Positions 12,657 through 24,164 of a DNA stretch of 64,000 nucleotides are shown piece after piece. Position 1 is the stretch's first letter; each line of letters opens with the position of its first letter. Position numbers and translations under genes: made by a program. The DNA comes from Lepeophtheirus salmonis (taxonomy: Eukaryota; Arthropoda; Copepoda; Siphonostomatoida; Caligidae), in NCBI RefSeq assembly GCF_016086655.4, contig NC_052135.2, positions 7,840,363 through 7,904,362 on the forward strand, written 5' to 3'. Below the pieces are notes generated by a model. The model searched no databases, was not told the origin of the DNA, and saw only the letters and a program-made list of their open reading frames with translations.

Positions 12657-12899
12657 ATGACAATATATTGTTTTCATAGGAAATATATTACTGCTAACGA
12701 AATTCCAGAGACAGTTTCAAAGATAATTCATTTTCTAAGACAAAGAAGTAGAATAGAGTTGAAAAAGTATATTAACCTGACATTTCCTGATAGCGTTTCT
12801 AAATATAACAAGGGGATAGAAGGAGTTGATCCCTTGGATGAAATATCAGCTTTCTATGGAGGGAGAATTAGATTATTATCATTAGAATTATCATTTTGA
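12657..12899 (+). pseudogene. piggyBac-like transposase remnant
   Basis: An 80-codon frame contains DSVSKYNKGIEGVDPLDEIS followed by AFYGGRIR. This matches the piggyBac transposase pattern YNKGMGGVDLLDQ....YR...RGKKW, which surrounds the last catalytic Asp. That Asp (GVDPLDE) is present, but the Trp-rich KKWWW part that should follow is missing. The residues before it have the spacing expected of the usual K-Y-I-N-V-P-x-P segment (here KKYINLTFPD). The first two catalytic Asp regions are absent, so this is a fragment of roughly a seventh of a full transposase. No piggyBac ends or TTAA duplication were identified. Confidence 0.55.
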
Positions 12900-14142
12900 A
12901 ACATGCCCGACACCTATGTACATAAACATGAAGAAATATGCATTTGGAGTTTTGTCAATCTTCTGATCCACATACGTATTTGAGCAGCTATTCTCCACCA
13001 GGAAGTTTGATAAAAACAAACACCACTCACGCCTCACAGATGACAGCTTACAGCTAGCACTTCCTACAATGCTGATTGTAGACACTTTACACAGAGATTC
13101 AGGAGCAGAAGTCATATTAACCACGTAAAAGAAACTTTCTTCTTTTTTTTTTGCAAATATATATTTTCATCATTCAGTGAATTATTATTATTTTTTTATT
13201 CAGGTCAAGGCTACAGTGCACATCTCAAAATGCCAAAAGAATGATAGCTAACAACATTTTTTATTTGCCACATGTATGAGGGTGGTCGGAGAAGGGTTTT
13301 CCCGCTAAAATAATTCTTCTCGAAACACTTTTTTTTTTGGCTCAGTACATTCGAATTGGATTAACTTAGACGTGTCGAATTTTAACACAGGAAGCCTTTA
13401 TATCTGAGCTATCGCTTGAATCTACTTGAAGCTTACACTTACAAAATAAATATTTGGTCACAGCTGGAACATCGATTTTATATATTTTCACAAAAACACT
13501 AACATCAGCTCACTCAAACGACTGTTATATAACAACTACGCCTCAAAAAGGGTCAAAAGTTTAGTGAGTAACCGTCAACAGATTATAACTAGATGTGACT
13601 AGCTTTTATTGAGGATTGCTACCATCTTCACGTTGAGGTCGGAAACTATTCAAACTACCCTCATATAATTTGAATTTAAGTGCAACTTTTTAATTCCTTT
13701 GGAAGAAATTTTTAACTTGTCGTCCATGATTGTGTGTTTAAGAGTTTTAAGAGTCAATCGTACAGTTAAAATAAAAAGAATAATTAAAACAATTATAGAG
13801 GTGTTAGCTTCATTTTAGATGTCAAAAAGTATTTGCAGCTCTCACTGTTTTTTGTTTTTTTTTCGCGGTAAACGGGTCCATATTGCTTTTTTAGTGTAAA
13901 AGGTTGATGACCACTGGTTTAGAACGAATTTTAGGTATTATTATTTTTAAAGGACCGAAATAGCTCGATCCTACATAAATCATAAAGGTCTCAGACCGAA
14001 ACACAACACTAGTAAATACGTATACCACGGGGTACGTGGACTAGAGAGATGGATTTAGAAATACATCAATAATTTTATATTTTCAATAATAGGCATAAAA
14101 GTAATGTTGACAAAACATGTAGACAAGGTTTTTGGAATTTTT
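12900..14142. other. unassigned stretch with one isolated hAT-like end
   Basis: No gene is recognisable. Near 13900-13925 the phrase AAAGGTTGATGACCACTGGT resembles the right end of a hAT element (CAGTGGTCATCAACCTTTT on the other strand). A convincing left partner was not found. Confidence 0.45.
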
Positions 14143-14755
14143 TTAACTCAATGTGGCTATTTCATTACCAATCACAGCCTTTACACGTCGACTGAAGGTC
14201 ATGCAGGAGTTGATGACAAACTCCTCTGACAAGTCGTCCCATGCAGCTAATATGGAAGATTTCTGTGAGTGCACATTTAGGTTTGAGGTCCTGTTGGTTT
14301 CCCTCTCCAAAGTTCCCCAATTAGAAAAGTCAAGTGGGTTCTAATCTAGTGAGGAAACGGGCCATATCTCTTGGGACTAGAATAGAGCCATTTTATATTC
14401 ACAAATTTTTTGGCTCGTGGAGGACGTGTGAGAGGGTACGCCGTCCTGAGTTCACACTTAGATACCCTACGGGTGGTTAGTCTTCAGCCATGGCAAGATG
14501 GCGTACGTAAGCACCTTATTTTAGGCCTCCTGGTCGATTTTCTGTCCAGCCTTGAAAAAGGACGGCATGAGAGGCTACAACTCCGAGGACCATTAATAGA
14601 GCAGGATATTTGGTGTGGTAAACCATTTGGACTTCTTCTTTTGTTTCTGCAAGCCAGCGGTCGTTCCAATGGTTGTGGAATTGATCAACTGTGGAAATCT
14701 ACTTGTAGATTAAAATTTTCAGAATTAAACCATTTTTCTTGATCTATGTGAGGAT
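14143..14755 (-). pseudogene. mariner-like DD37D transposase, catalytic domain remnant
   Basis: Read on the minus strand, the first catalytic block is STVDQFHNHWNDRWLAETKE (Asp codon 14684-14686). Next come MVLGVVAS, then TQDGVPSH (Asp 14443-14445), then NPLDFSNWGTLERETNRTSN (Asp 14329-14331). The C-terminus SEEFVINSCMTFSRRVKAVI follows, with a stop at 14143-14145. The second and third Asp are separated by 37 residues, which places it in the DD37D group of the Tc1/mariner superfamily. Stops and frameshifts break the frame several times, and the N-terminal helix-turn-helix half is absent. Open frames on the plus strand here (14153-14344, 14410-14742) are shadows. Confidence 0.8.
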
Positions 14756-14947
14756 TTTACCAATTTACCAATGTCTACATGTTAACTTCACGATCCCTCC
14801 CATCTGCTGCTATATCTGTATCAAATGAAATAATTTGGCAACATTCTAATTGATAATCCGTCTTGGTTATTACTAAAAAATATAGACCTGCTCATCTTTT
14901 GCAAAAAAAAAATATATATATTTATAAATTAATTAATAATAGTAATA

Positions 14948-15586
14948 CCGGGTGTTCCCTGGAAATCGGAACACTTACTAATTCAATCATTAACGAAGGT
15001 TGAATGACTCAAATTAATTCATATTTCGAATAATTATTTACAAAAAAAAAAAAAAAAAAATATCAGCTCATTTGATTATGTACAAGTCGAGGAAATGGCA
15101 AAAAACAACGAATTTCCTTTGCATACATGAAGTAGTTGGGCGTCTCCAAGACCGGCGTCAGCAAGTCTGAAACGTTGGAGAAGAAGAAAGGTTTTGTCAA
15201 AAAGGTCAAAAAGGCAAAACTGGATCAGCAGGAGTTAAAAAACAGGATAGGCCAATGAGAGCCCATGTAAGAGATCTCGGGATTTCAAACTAAAATGTCC
15301 AGAGAGCTACCAAAAAAGTTTGTGGAAAGAGCCTTGTAAAGGTAGAGAGACCACTTATGACACCAAGAATGAAAGAACCCCATCTCTTCCGTGGCAAAAC
15401 TCTTTTTTTACACTTTTAGCACCCTAAAAGCCATCATTGCCGCTTAGGGGGGGCTGCATTAATGATTAAGAAGGCTCAGATACGCATCTATTTGTAGTAT
15501 TAATTTTGTTGAAATTCTATTGTTAAAATTATAATTTGCTGAAATTTAAAATTGAAAGTGTTCCTATTTTAATGGACCACTCGGGA
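14948..15586 (+). mobile_element. DD37D-type deletion derivative with inverted ends
   Basis: The left end CGGGTGTTCCCTGGAAATCG and the right end read on the other strand (CGAGTGGTCCATTAAAATAG), each followed by GGAACACTT, match at about 22 of 28 positions. TA lies outside each end (14946-14947 and 15587-15588). Inside, the plus strand keeps a transposase N-terminal part with MRAHVRDLGIS and GKSLVKVERPLMTPRMKE, then jumps to a C-terminal scrap (LKAIIAA). The catalytic domain is deleted. The protein style matches the neighbouring 14143-14755 remnant. The A-tract at 15041-15060 is a simple repeat. Confidence 0.7.
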
Positions 15587-15588
15587 TA

Positions 15589-17880
15589 AAAGCGTGTAAA
15601 TTTTATATGAACCTTTGTTCCATAGAGAAGTGAAGTACATTTAGGAATAATTTCTTTTTAGAGAAAATTTATTTTTAAAGTATATAATATTGAAAAAACT
15701 AGAATAACTACATTAATTTTATTTAAAAAAAACATTTTTCTATTATACCGTACCAAACCGTGTACCGTGAACGGTGTACCGGGGTTTGTACCGAAACATA
15801 TTGCTAATGTACTGTCCCAGCCATAATAAATACTCTCTTTTAATTCACCTTTTATAAGTGAATACAACTTTTTAACTTTTCCCTGAGAGGAATAAAGAAA
15901 AAATCGATTATATAATATATTATTATTGGCGGTTTTCAATTAAGCGTCATATTATGCCTCATTTAAAATGTTTGACATAATGAATACGAATCAATAAAAT
16001 GAAAGAATATTCCAGGCTTACATAACATATATGTATAATAAATATATACATATGTTATAAAAGACTCGCTTTTTCTGACATTTATAGTCAGTTACACACA
16101 TATATAAATATATAAAATATACATATGTTGGAATTCTTTCGAAATATTATCTACTTACATTTTCATTGAACAACTATACATAGAATAAGAAGAAAGTATT
16201 TAACCACCTACATTAGGGCGGCTTGTAGTTTTGATAGGGGGTTAGTGTGTAAAATTACTCAATTGGCAATAAAATAACATATGCACAATTTGATTGATCT
16301 ATGACGTCATCTAAGATAGGTAATAATACATCTCGTTCAAAGTTTGAAAGGATACAAAAGTTCATTACCTTGCCCATACAGATTCAAATAATGAATTAAT
16401 CATTATTCTGCATAACTTAATTATGGTAGACATTGTTCTAAGCTATTAAAAATATTAGTAAAGTATTTTTCTAAAGCTGAGTATAGAGCAATAATATAAA
16501 TAAATGGCGAACTGTCCCTTCTATGAATGTAAAAAAAGGATGCACGTTTTAGGCTTTTTACTTTGTTATTGCCATATAGGACAACTTTACAAAAAAAAAA
16601 AAAAACGTTTAAAAATATTTTATAGGTAAGAAAAATGCCAATCAAAGTGATATTCGCAAATAACTAAAAATTTCTTCGTTATTCTCATATTTGATTTAAA
16701 ATGAGTTATTTCCCCCCTTTTTTCATAACTTAAAATCGTTGTGCGAACTAAAGATGACCTCATGGGACAATGCTATTTTTTATAGGTAATTTTTAAACCA
16801 TATGATAACTTTTCCACGCTAGCTTAATCAAAATTCAGTTGACAAACAAACCACCCTAACTTTTATATTGTGTATACGTCGTACATATAGGAACTGTTCA
16901 ACGTCACGCACGACATGTCTGAAAATGCAGGGCGCTAGTATCACGGCAAAACTCGATAGGATTTTAAAACTAAAAATCTATTAAAATGATAAAAATTCAC
17001 GGTCAATGCAAAGTTTATTTCTCCAGAAAATGAATCGATGGAGTCATTTGAACTTATCGACAGAAATTTGACTTCCTCGTTGTATTTAAAGTTTGAGATC
17101 CTGTCATGTTAGGATTGGATAGAAGGTGCCCTAGTGACTATTCTTATACATCAAACAGTTTCTAAAGTATAAGTGAGTTCTATAATATATCTTTATTATA
17201 GAGCTCCGAGGTGGGGGGTTAGACTTGAGAGTCTAAAGATAGGACGGATTCATATTTTTAGGTTACGGATCGGTTAAGATCTTCAGACGCAAGTATTTGA
17301 GTATTCAAACTTTTGGATCTAGATACGAAACCAAAATTAGACGGATACTTGTTTCACATTTTATTTGAAGTTAGGACCTAAATAAAATAGGATCCGAGTG
17401 AAGGTTACATATTTACTAATTAATTACAGATGCCGAAACAATGATTAACATAATTTTATTACTATTACAATATAATTATTCATCGACAGCTGATAATTAA
17501 ATACTATTTTTGGGTTAGTGAGGTGACGCTGTATGGAATAATAACGAGATGCTGCTGTTTATATGGATGTGGCTCCAAGCACTAATCAAGATAAATGGAG
17601 ACGACATCTTTTTTTATAGTTAGGATTAAGTGTTAAACAATAATATAAGCTTTTTAAGACCCGGAAATTTCCTTAGATCATTTTAAAGTTAGAGTACCCG
17701 TAGCCAGTTGGGTCTCTGATCTTTTTTTGGGTAATAAAAGTTTACTTATACCGTACCTGGATATTTAAGATCCAAAATCTACTCGAGACACGTGATTGTG
17801 GACTTGATCTAACAATCAAAGACTCCAAACAATTTGGAATCGAAAGCTAATTTATACTCAATTAAAGAAAAGTCCGAACT
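15589..17880. other. AT-rich stretch without a recognised gene
   Basis: Around 15760-15810 a cluster of ACCGTACC/GGTGTACCGG words forms a small self-complementary patch, perhaps a MITE end. The minus-strand frame 15658-15939 runs through it and has no family signature. Between 17160 and 17860 several worn phrases around GACCC and GGATC words recur in both orientations but are too decayed to define. Confidence 0.45.
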
Positions 17881-18116
17881 CGTGTTGTGTCTGTCCAATT
17901 CAGTCCAGTCTTAGGATCGGTCCTATCTGTCTTTGAGACCAGTCCTGAAGGCTAGAACAGATTAAATATGAAGAATACATAAAATTGGGTGAGGTCATCA
18001 AGGACCCAAACTTTAAAAATTTAGGACTGATATACAGAACTAAACTGTGCCTAACCGAGACTGAACAGGAAGGGACTGAAGATTTCAGTCCTAAATAAGG
18101 ACGAACACAGCACTAG
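17881..18116. repeat. dispersed repeat R1, copy 2
   Basis: This is one of the best-preserved copies. The left end reads GTGTTGTGTCTGTCC and then CAGTCCAGTCTTAGGA. The right end reads TTTCAGTCCTAAATAAGGAC and then GAACACAGCACTAG, which is the left end in inverted orientation. The centre GGTGAGGTCATCAAGGACCC matches the centre of copy 1. Confidence 0.8.
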
Positions 18117-18889
18117 CCTTAAGACTATGGACTAGCATATATGAAATTAAAATGAGCTCAAAAGGCAATGAGGACTCTAATTACACTTGATAAATATTTA
18201 TTTAAGTACTTGGACTTGATTTTGACATGTGAGCAAAAAGTTGCACTTGCGCTATAAGGACTTTTCCCCACTTTTATTAAGCTCAAACGATAGAAGAAGA
18301 TTTTTCACTTTGATTACCATTTTTTTAGAAATGAGAAGAGGGTATTATTTATTATAAAAACTGAGAAATCCCTAATATTTTTCCTATTATAATACATAGA
18401 ACAAAAACATATTATAAAGGCATTTTAATTTTTCAAATGATCCTCACAATTTCATATGTTTATATAGGGGATTATATTTCTCAACCTTTTTTCCTCTCAA
18501 AGAGAAAGAAACAAAGCCTGGCTGTATATGTAAATGATAATTTGTCCAGTTTGTTGGACTATTCTTCTAATAACAGTAAGGAAGGGTTAACAACATAATA
18601 AGAACTAACTCGTTGACAAGCATCAACATTCTGAACATTAATGATAAGGGGCAAGAGTAGTAGAAAATCAACAGGTGACGCAATAATTCAGTTTATTTTT
18701 CAAGTTAGTGTGAAAACGCTGTGTCCTTTGAATACATTTTTTGATATTATTTTCACATATGCCCAAAAAATGGATATATTAAAATTTCATTTATTTGCGG
18801 TAGTACCTGACATTGGGCGAAGTTATTGGTATGTCATTAAACAGACCTATTTTGCCTATAGAATATAGAAGATAAGTACCCAAAAGAAA
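18117..18889. other. unassigned AT-rich stretch
   Basis: No gene is recognisable. The 75-codon frame at 18641-18868 has no family signature. Confidence 0.45.
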
Positions 18890-19060
18890 TCCACAGTGTT
18901 ACTCCCCGTTTTTGATAGGTAGATACTGAATTCATAGTTGTTCCCTCCTCAAGAATAAAAAGAATAATAATATTAATAGCGTGATAAAAATAAATAATAT
19001 GAAGATTATGACTGTTGAGCCAGGGAGTACTTTAATCTCTAGAGTGGCTCTTGGTTGAGG
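18890..19060 (+). repeat. dispersed repeat R3, copy a (carries the empty Tc1 site)
   Basis: Shared blocks in order are CAGTGTTACTCCCCGTTTTT, CCTCAAGAATAAA, CAGGGAGTACTTTAATCTCT and AGAGTGGCTC. The same blocks flank the Tc1-like element at 24291-25572, at 34310-34480, and partly at 56845-56945. Here the block GGGAGTACTTTA is uninterrupted, so this copy is the empty-site relative of the Tc1 insertion. Confidence 0.75.
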
Positions 19061-19420
19061 TTCAGCTCAATGCTACATACAATACGGCTGCGAGATTTCA
19101 TTAATATGTCTACATTGTTATTTCTCAGATCAAAAATGTGAATATATATACTTTCATTCAAACATACATTCATACAGACAAACTTTGCTTTATTAATATA
19201 GAAGATTACTCTCCAAACAATCTTCTTCCTTCATAAAAAGGAATAATATGTAATAATTTTTCATGTTTACCATTCATGTAAAAAGATTTATATTTCATAG
19301 TTCGATAAAATATCTTCGTCTTACTTTTATCTTCTTTATAAAATTGCAAATTATTCATGTTTCAATGTTTCATATTATGTAATTCGACCTTATATGGAAA
19401 CATGTTATATGGGTAGGATT

Positions 19421-20399
19421 TTAGGAAAAAATGGCAAGGGACAAAATGTCAAGGAATAAATGGCAGTTGAAAAAATAGCAGGAGAAAAAAAGGATAGTGT
19501 ATAAGTCTTTTAAACTGATATAATACCTATCATCAATATAATATATATTTTGATAAAAGAAAAATAAACAAACACGATAGTGACTCCAATGGCAAGAGTC
19601 TTAATCACTTAATTCCCTGTTTTTAATTATAATAATTAATATAATTAGAGAGGATGGGTTATTCATATTCGACAAGACTCTTGGATTGACGGACAAGCAT
19701 TTGCAAAATACTAGGCAAGATCAGCGATTTCCTCTTCGTTATGATCCAAGATATGTCAGAAGAAGAGTTGGTTGGTTGTGGAGCGACACACCACTGAGAA
19801 GATTCGGGCAGGGAGTCAATAGTCGAGTCGTTGGACAGTTGGATCAATCTGAAATTGTAATAGAACGATGTTCTTCGTCTCTTCATAAAACTTATTTCTT
19901 GCCCAAACAGCCTAGTTATCTAAAGGACTCGAATTCTCAAAGTTATTTATCTAGGACTGTGAATTCATACTTTCAATGTATGAAAACAAGTATGAGAACC
20001 ATAAAAAGTGACTTATAGGCTCTTTGAACGAATTTTTAAGTGTATTTTTGTAGTATGATACAGTGACATTAGAATATGTAACTACGAGTGTAATAAATAA
20101 TAATGGTCATTATTGATATTTATCAAAGAATATGAATATTAAAACTCTATATATTCATTCATTTCAATTTAGAATGAGAATTCGGTTCCAATTTCATTAA
20201 GATATAAAACAAATATTAATGTAAGTTCCTTTCTCAATGTTTAATTCCATCAATTTATTTTTTTATTGAATAAATGTAAAAACATATTGAATGAGGACAG
20301 AAACATTATTATTTATACACTTTTCCTTTTTTTTTTCCCTCCATTTTTTCTTTGACATTTTTTCCGTTGTCATTTTTTCTCTTGCCATTTTTTCCTAAT
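19421..20399. mobile_element. element bounded by inverted arrays of a 15-base motif
   Basis: Both ends start TTAGGAAAAAATGGCAAG on opposite strands. From each end inward a unit of about 14-15 bases, roughly AAAAAATGGCAAGGG with variants such as ACAAAATGTCAAGGA, is iterated four to five times. The left array is 19421-19497 and the right array is 20337-20399, in inverted orientation. Subterminal iterated motifs of this sort are transposase-binding arrays in several DNA transposon superfamilies. I cannot assign a superfamily and no flanking duplication was clear. The interior holds a 110-codon frame, listed separately. Confidence 0.6.
19686..20018 (+). CDS. unrecognised ORF inside the 15-base-array element
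   Basis: The 110-codon frame has a charged, fairly balanced composition (for example RYDPRYVRRRVGWLWSDTPL) that stands out from the F/L/I-rich chance frames of this window. The surrounding DNA at 19700-19870 is also less AT-rich than the region. I do not recognise the family and see no catalytic motif. The minus frame 19659-19886 overlaps it and I take it as the shadow, though I cannot exclude the reverse. It may be a remnant of the gene carried by the element, or a captured host exon. Confidence 0.35.
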   Translation: MTDKHLQNTRQDQRFPLRYDPRYVRRRVGWLWSDTPLRRFGQGVNSRVVGQLDQSEIVIERCSSSLHKTYFLPKQPSYLKDSNSQSYLSRTVNSYFQCMKTSMRTIKSDL

Positions 20400-20537
20400 A
20401 ACCATGGGTACATTAGTACTTATATAGATGAGTCCATCAAACACAGATATACAGACATATTTAAATACTATTAAGTGTCCCTCACATATTTAGGACTTTA
20501 ATTCATTTCTAATCTTAACCTACAGATGTACACTGTA

Positions 20538-21665
20538 CAGTAGAGTGTTCGCTATTTATTAAAGTTGACCAAATTAAAAAGTATCATGGATCATGAGATG
20601 TGTTTAAGTGTTAGTAATGACCTCCTAAACTTTTTTTCTGCGCCATCAAAAACCGTTACCCTCTATCCGGTCAAAATTCCAGCGTTCCGGAAGTACTTAT
20701 TATATCTTATTATTATAATTAAGGCATAAGAAAAGAAAAACTTTTTTTTTTTTTTTTTTTTAACCTGTTAGTAATTTTTTTGACTTTATTGTGTAGTCGG
20801 TTTGTAATTAAAAACTCATAAAGTAACTATTGACGAATGACGACCTTTTTTTTAATTCAACTATTTATATAATTAAATTTTTTCAAGAACAAGATACTAA
20901 TGTCTATAAACATATATAGTTTTTAAATCTTTGAATTATCAGTAAATTAATTCATGAAATCAGACTTTTGAAAGTTTTTATTAAATTTTGATCTTGAGTG
21001 ATTTGTAACAATTAAATTTTTCTGTCTTTTCTCTTGATCATATGTTTTCTAGGATTCGTTTGTTTTTGATATTGTTTATTTGGTTACTTCACATTAATGA
21101 ACTGACTTTAAAGAAATATTGGAATACTATGAAATGAAAACAAAAGGCCAAAATCTTATACAGCTTTCAAACTGTTCATGTAAAACGTACACTTTAACAT
21201 TTTGTGGCCTTCAAAGGAAGTCTACCAAACATTGATGAATATGTATAATAATCATTGAGCAGAGATCAATAGTAATTTGTCCAGATTTGTCAGATTGCAC
21301 AAAAGGGCCCACATTATGTACCTGATTTTTTTTTTTTTTTTTTTTTTTTGAAAAACATCCTGGAACAGTTGAAGGTGCGAGATGATTATTACTGTTTCTA
21401 CCCTTGTAAGATTATACATTCAAAAAATCCATCAGTAGAGCTTAAAAGACTTGTTATAATGACTTTAAATGTCTATGGTCCTACTTTCCTTCATATAAAG
21501 AAAACAAGGAAGGAATCCTAGAAAAGATATGGGGATTGAGGGTAATGGTTTTTTATGGCACAAAAAAAATAATTATAGGAGCTCATTGCCAATACCTAAA
21601 CACATCTCCTGATTCATGATAATTTTGAATTTGGTCAACTTTAATAAATAGCCAACATTCTACTG
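20538..21665. mobile_element. non-autonomous element with about 131-base inverted repeats and TA duplication
   Basis: Left repeat 20538-20668 and right repeat 21533-21665 are inverted copies. Both begin CAGTAGARTGTTSGCTATTT, continue ATTAAAGTTGACCAAATT, and share GAGATGTGTTTA and the ACCRTTACCCTC block at their inner edges. The dinucleotide TA lies immediately outside both ends (20536-20537 and 21666-21667), as for Tc1/mariner-type insertions. No transposase is recognisable in the roughly 860-base centre, which contains T tracts near 20742-20760 and 21328-21349. Its right TA is shared with the left end of the next element. Confidence 0.8.
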
Positions 21666-21667
21666 TA

Positions 21668-22250
21668 CAGGGTGGGGTAGCAAAACGTGGACTGTTGTTT
21701 ATTGTTTATTTTCTCATTACTATGAAAAGTTTTAGTGATTATTTTTTGACATTCTGTTTCCGCCGTCTTTTTAACGTAAATAAACTATACCAATTATTTA
21801 TTCATTTCATCCTCATGAGCGAGCAACAAGCAAAAAGGCAGCGCATATCAGATCTCCTAGATCTGAAGTTGATGTGATGAAGATTACGGACATTGTTAAG
21901 TGTTCTAGGAGCCTGGTTTTTAAGTTGGCCAGGATGAAAAAAAAACTCTGGAAGAGACCCATCTCCTCTGTTGCAAGACTCTTTTCAAGTCTTTTTGACA
22001 CTTTTGGCACCCTGAAGCCCTGATACCCCCCCCCAACTACACCTTTTTGGTGCATGTCGAGAGGAACTCCTGCAGTTTGTCATCCAAACACCGAGACCCT
22101 TGAAGCAACCATCAGGCAGCACTGAGACGCCATGACAGATGACTACATCAAGTTCAGAACAAGATACATAATCAATAAAAACATTTTTACAAAACTTTTA
22201 TTAATCTTACATTTAATTTGGAAATTGTTTTAAGGGTAGAAGATGACTCT
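21668..22250 (+). mobile_element. transposon left end with decayed mariner-like transposase
   Basis: The left end is CAGGGTGGGGTAGCAAAACG directly after TA at 21666-21667. A start-like frame MSEQQAKRQRISDLLDLKLM (21819-21878) is the N-terminus of a DD37D-type mariner-like transposase. A break follows, then a helix-turn-helix-like scrap (IVKCSRSLVFKLARM). After a large deletion the C-terminal part NTETLEATIRQH, DAMTDDYIK appears near 22085-22160. The catalytic Asp blocks are gone. The right terminal repeat was not found. Confidence 0.6.
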
Positions 22251-23555
22251 AAACGATAATAGTCCTGAATTGCTATAATTCCAGATATTTCAGAATTAAG
22301 ATGACTGAGAGAAAACTGAGATCAGTTTTTGATTACGTGCTTCATGATAGATTCCTTTTTTGGCTTGAATTAATTTTACAAAATGAGTGTAAATTATATC
22401 TTGTAGAAGTTTAAAAATAAAAGTTTTCAGATATTAATGTACCATTTGATAATGGTGACGTCAACAGGGGAGGCAGAATGATTGGGACGGGGGGGGAGTT
22501 AGTCAGTTAGTCATTTTTGATTTTTTGTTTTCATAAATGCCAAAATTGCTCCATATTTTTTTCAAACAGTCTAACATTTTTGTAAAAAGACCAAATTCAA
22601 ACGAATAACATTTCCCCCCAACCCCCCCCCAAAAAAAATCTATATATTATCAAATAATTTAGTGGATATATACAAATCGTTAAAAATGTAGAGGACTGGG
22701 GGGTGTAGAATTGTCCAATCCCACATATACAGCCAAACACTTTACTTTGTTGGGAGTGGGTTAACATAAATAAATAAAATGTCATTACCCTCAAGTGACA
22801 TTGGCTCATGGATTAATTAACACTAAAACAGAATTAAATTAAAATATAAATCTCTTATGTAGGTAATAACTACTTGTTGAGTGTACTTAGTTTTGTAGGT
22901 AATTAAAATAAATGATTGCAAGTTTTTTAGTTAGTTAGTGTATGAGTGAGTAATATCTCATTAAGAGAATAAACAATATCTACCTACTATTAGTAGTACA
23001 CAGTATGGTGATGTTTGATGTTTCTATGTAGACCTTATCACTGCGATTAGGTACGCACTTATTAGTATTAATAATCACATATACCTATGTGTACATTATA
23101 AATACTTCATCTTGTTTACGCTAGTTAAATGAGATGTTGTCGTCAGTTCCTTGTTAACAACATCAGGAACAACAAGGATTAGTACTTCATAATTAGCATT
23201 TAATCATACATTGATCCTAATAGAATTTTTCAGCCTTTCCTCCAAAAAAGAAGACAAGTCTAGATAGACAAATCTGGAATCCTTACCATCGTTGACTTTT
23301 ACAAACGTTTTAAATAATATGAAACACCAGTATGTAAAAAACAAACAAACTGGAAACCGAAATCCCCTTGAAAATTCAAAGAGTACATATTTGAGAAGAA
23401 AACAGCTTCGCTGTCGCGATGTATTATGAAATTAGCTGGGAGAGGCCACGAGATGAAAGAAAAACCAGAAATCCCATTCCATATCTGGTAATAATATAAG
23501 AAGGAATTACAACGAGGTTGTAACAATTTTAGTCTGAGTCCAACAAGGACTCACA
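22251..23555. other. unassigned stretch
   Basis: A G tract at 22490-22497 and a C tract at 22613-22629 are simple repeats. Minus-strand frames at 22597-22809 and 23299-23526 have no family resemblance. No gene is recognisable. Confidence 0.45.
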
Positions 23556-23556
23556 A

Positions 23557-23818
23557 TTTCTGTTGGTCCTTATGTATTCAGTCCAGTCTTAAGACCGGTC
23601 CTTGTTGAAAAAATTCATGTTTTCATCATATTGCAACATAAAACCAAGCTAATAAATATATTTTTACTTAGTTATATAATGTATTCCTTTATATAACAAA
23701 AAAATAAAAAAGGAAAAACACTCAATGGCGTCACGATTTTATCTTCTTTAAAGACCAAAAAAGTGAAACTGGACTCCGCCACAGTCCTCTGTCCTAAATA
23801 AGGACCAACAGAATACTA
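23557..23818. repeat. dispersed repeat R1, copy 3
   Basis: The left end reads TTGGTCCTTATGTATTCAGT, then CCAGTCTTAAGACCGGTCC. The right end reads GTCCTAAATAAGGACCAAC and then AGAATACTA. The internal block AAATTCATGTTTTC, then TTGCAACATAAAACC is shared with copy 5 at 37429, showing that copies 3 and 5 form a subfamily with a longer centre. Confidence 0.7.
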
Positions 23819-24164
23819 CTTACACTTATAACTCTGCAAAGAATTCTCAGAGTGACTCTTTGTCTTTCATGCACAAGTGATTATTTTATATTTATAGTTC
23901 TCTCTTCAAGAAGTAAATAATTTAATGATGACAGCTTTGGTAAATATATAATTATTTATGTGTAGAAACTACAAAAAAGAGCATGTTCTTCAAATTTCAT
24001 ATTTTTTTCAACCGAAAGTTTTACTTTAAAATCTACTCAACACAACATATTTTAATTTCTAAATTATTGGCGGGAGTACTTGACATTTTCCTGAGTAATT
24101 AGGCATCGACGAAGATACAAATTTTCCTTTAATAATATAGAATATAGGTTGCAAAGAAATCATC

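Noticed and set aside
14410..14742. 110-codon plus-strand ORF
   Set aside because: It is the complement of the DD37D transposase remnant, whose catalytic motifs are on the minus strand.
21813..22055. 80-codon minus-strand ORF
   Set aside because: It overlaps the plus-strand transposase N-terminus MSEQQAKRQRIS and has no family resemblance itself.
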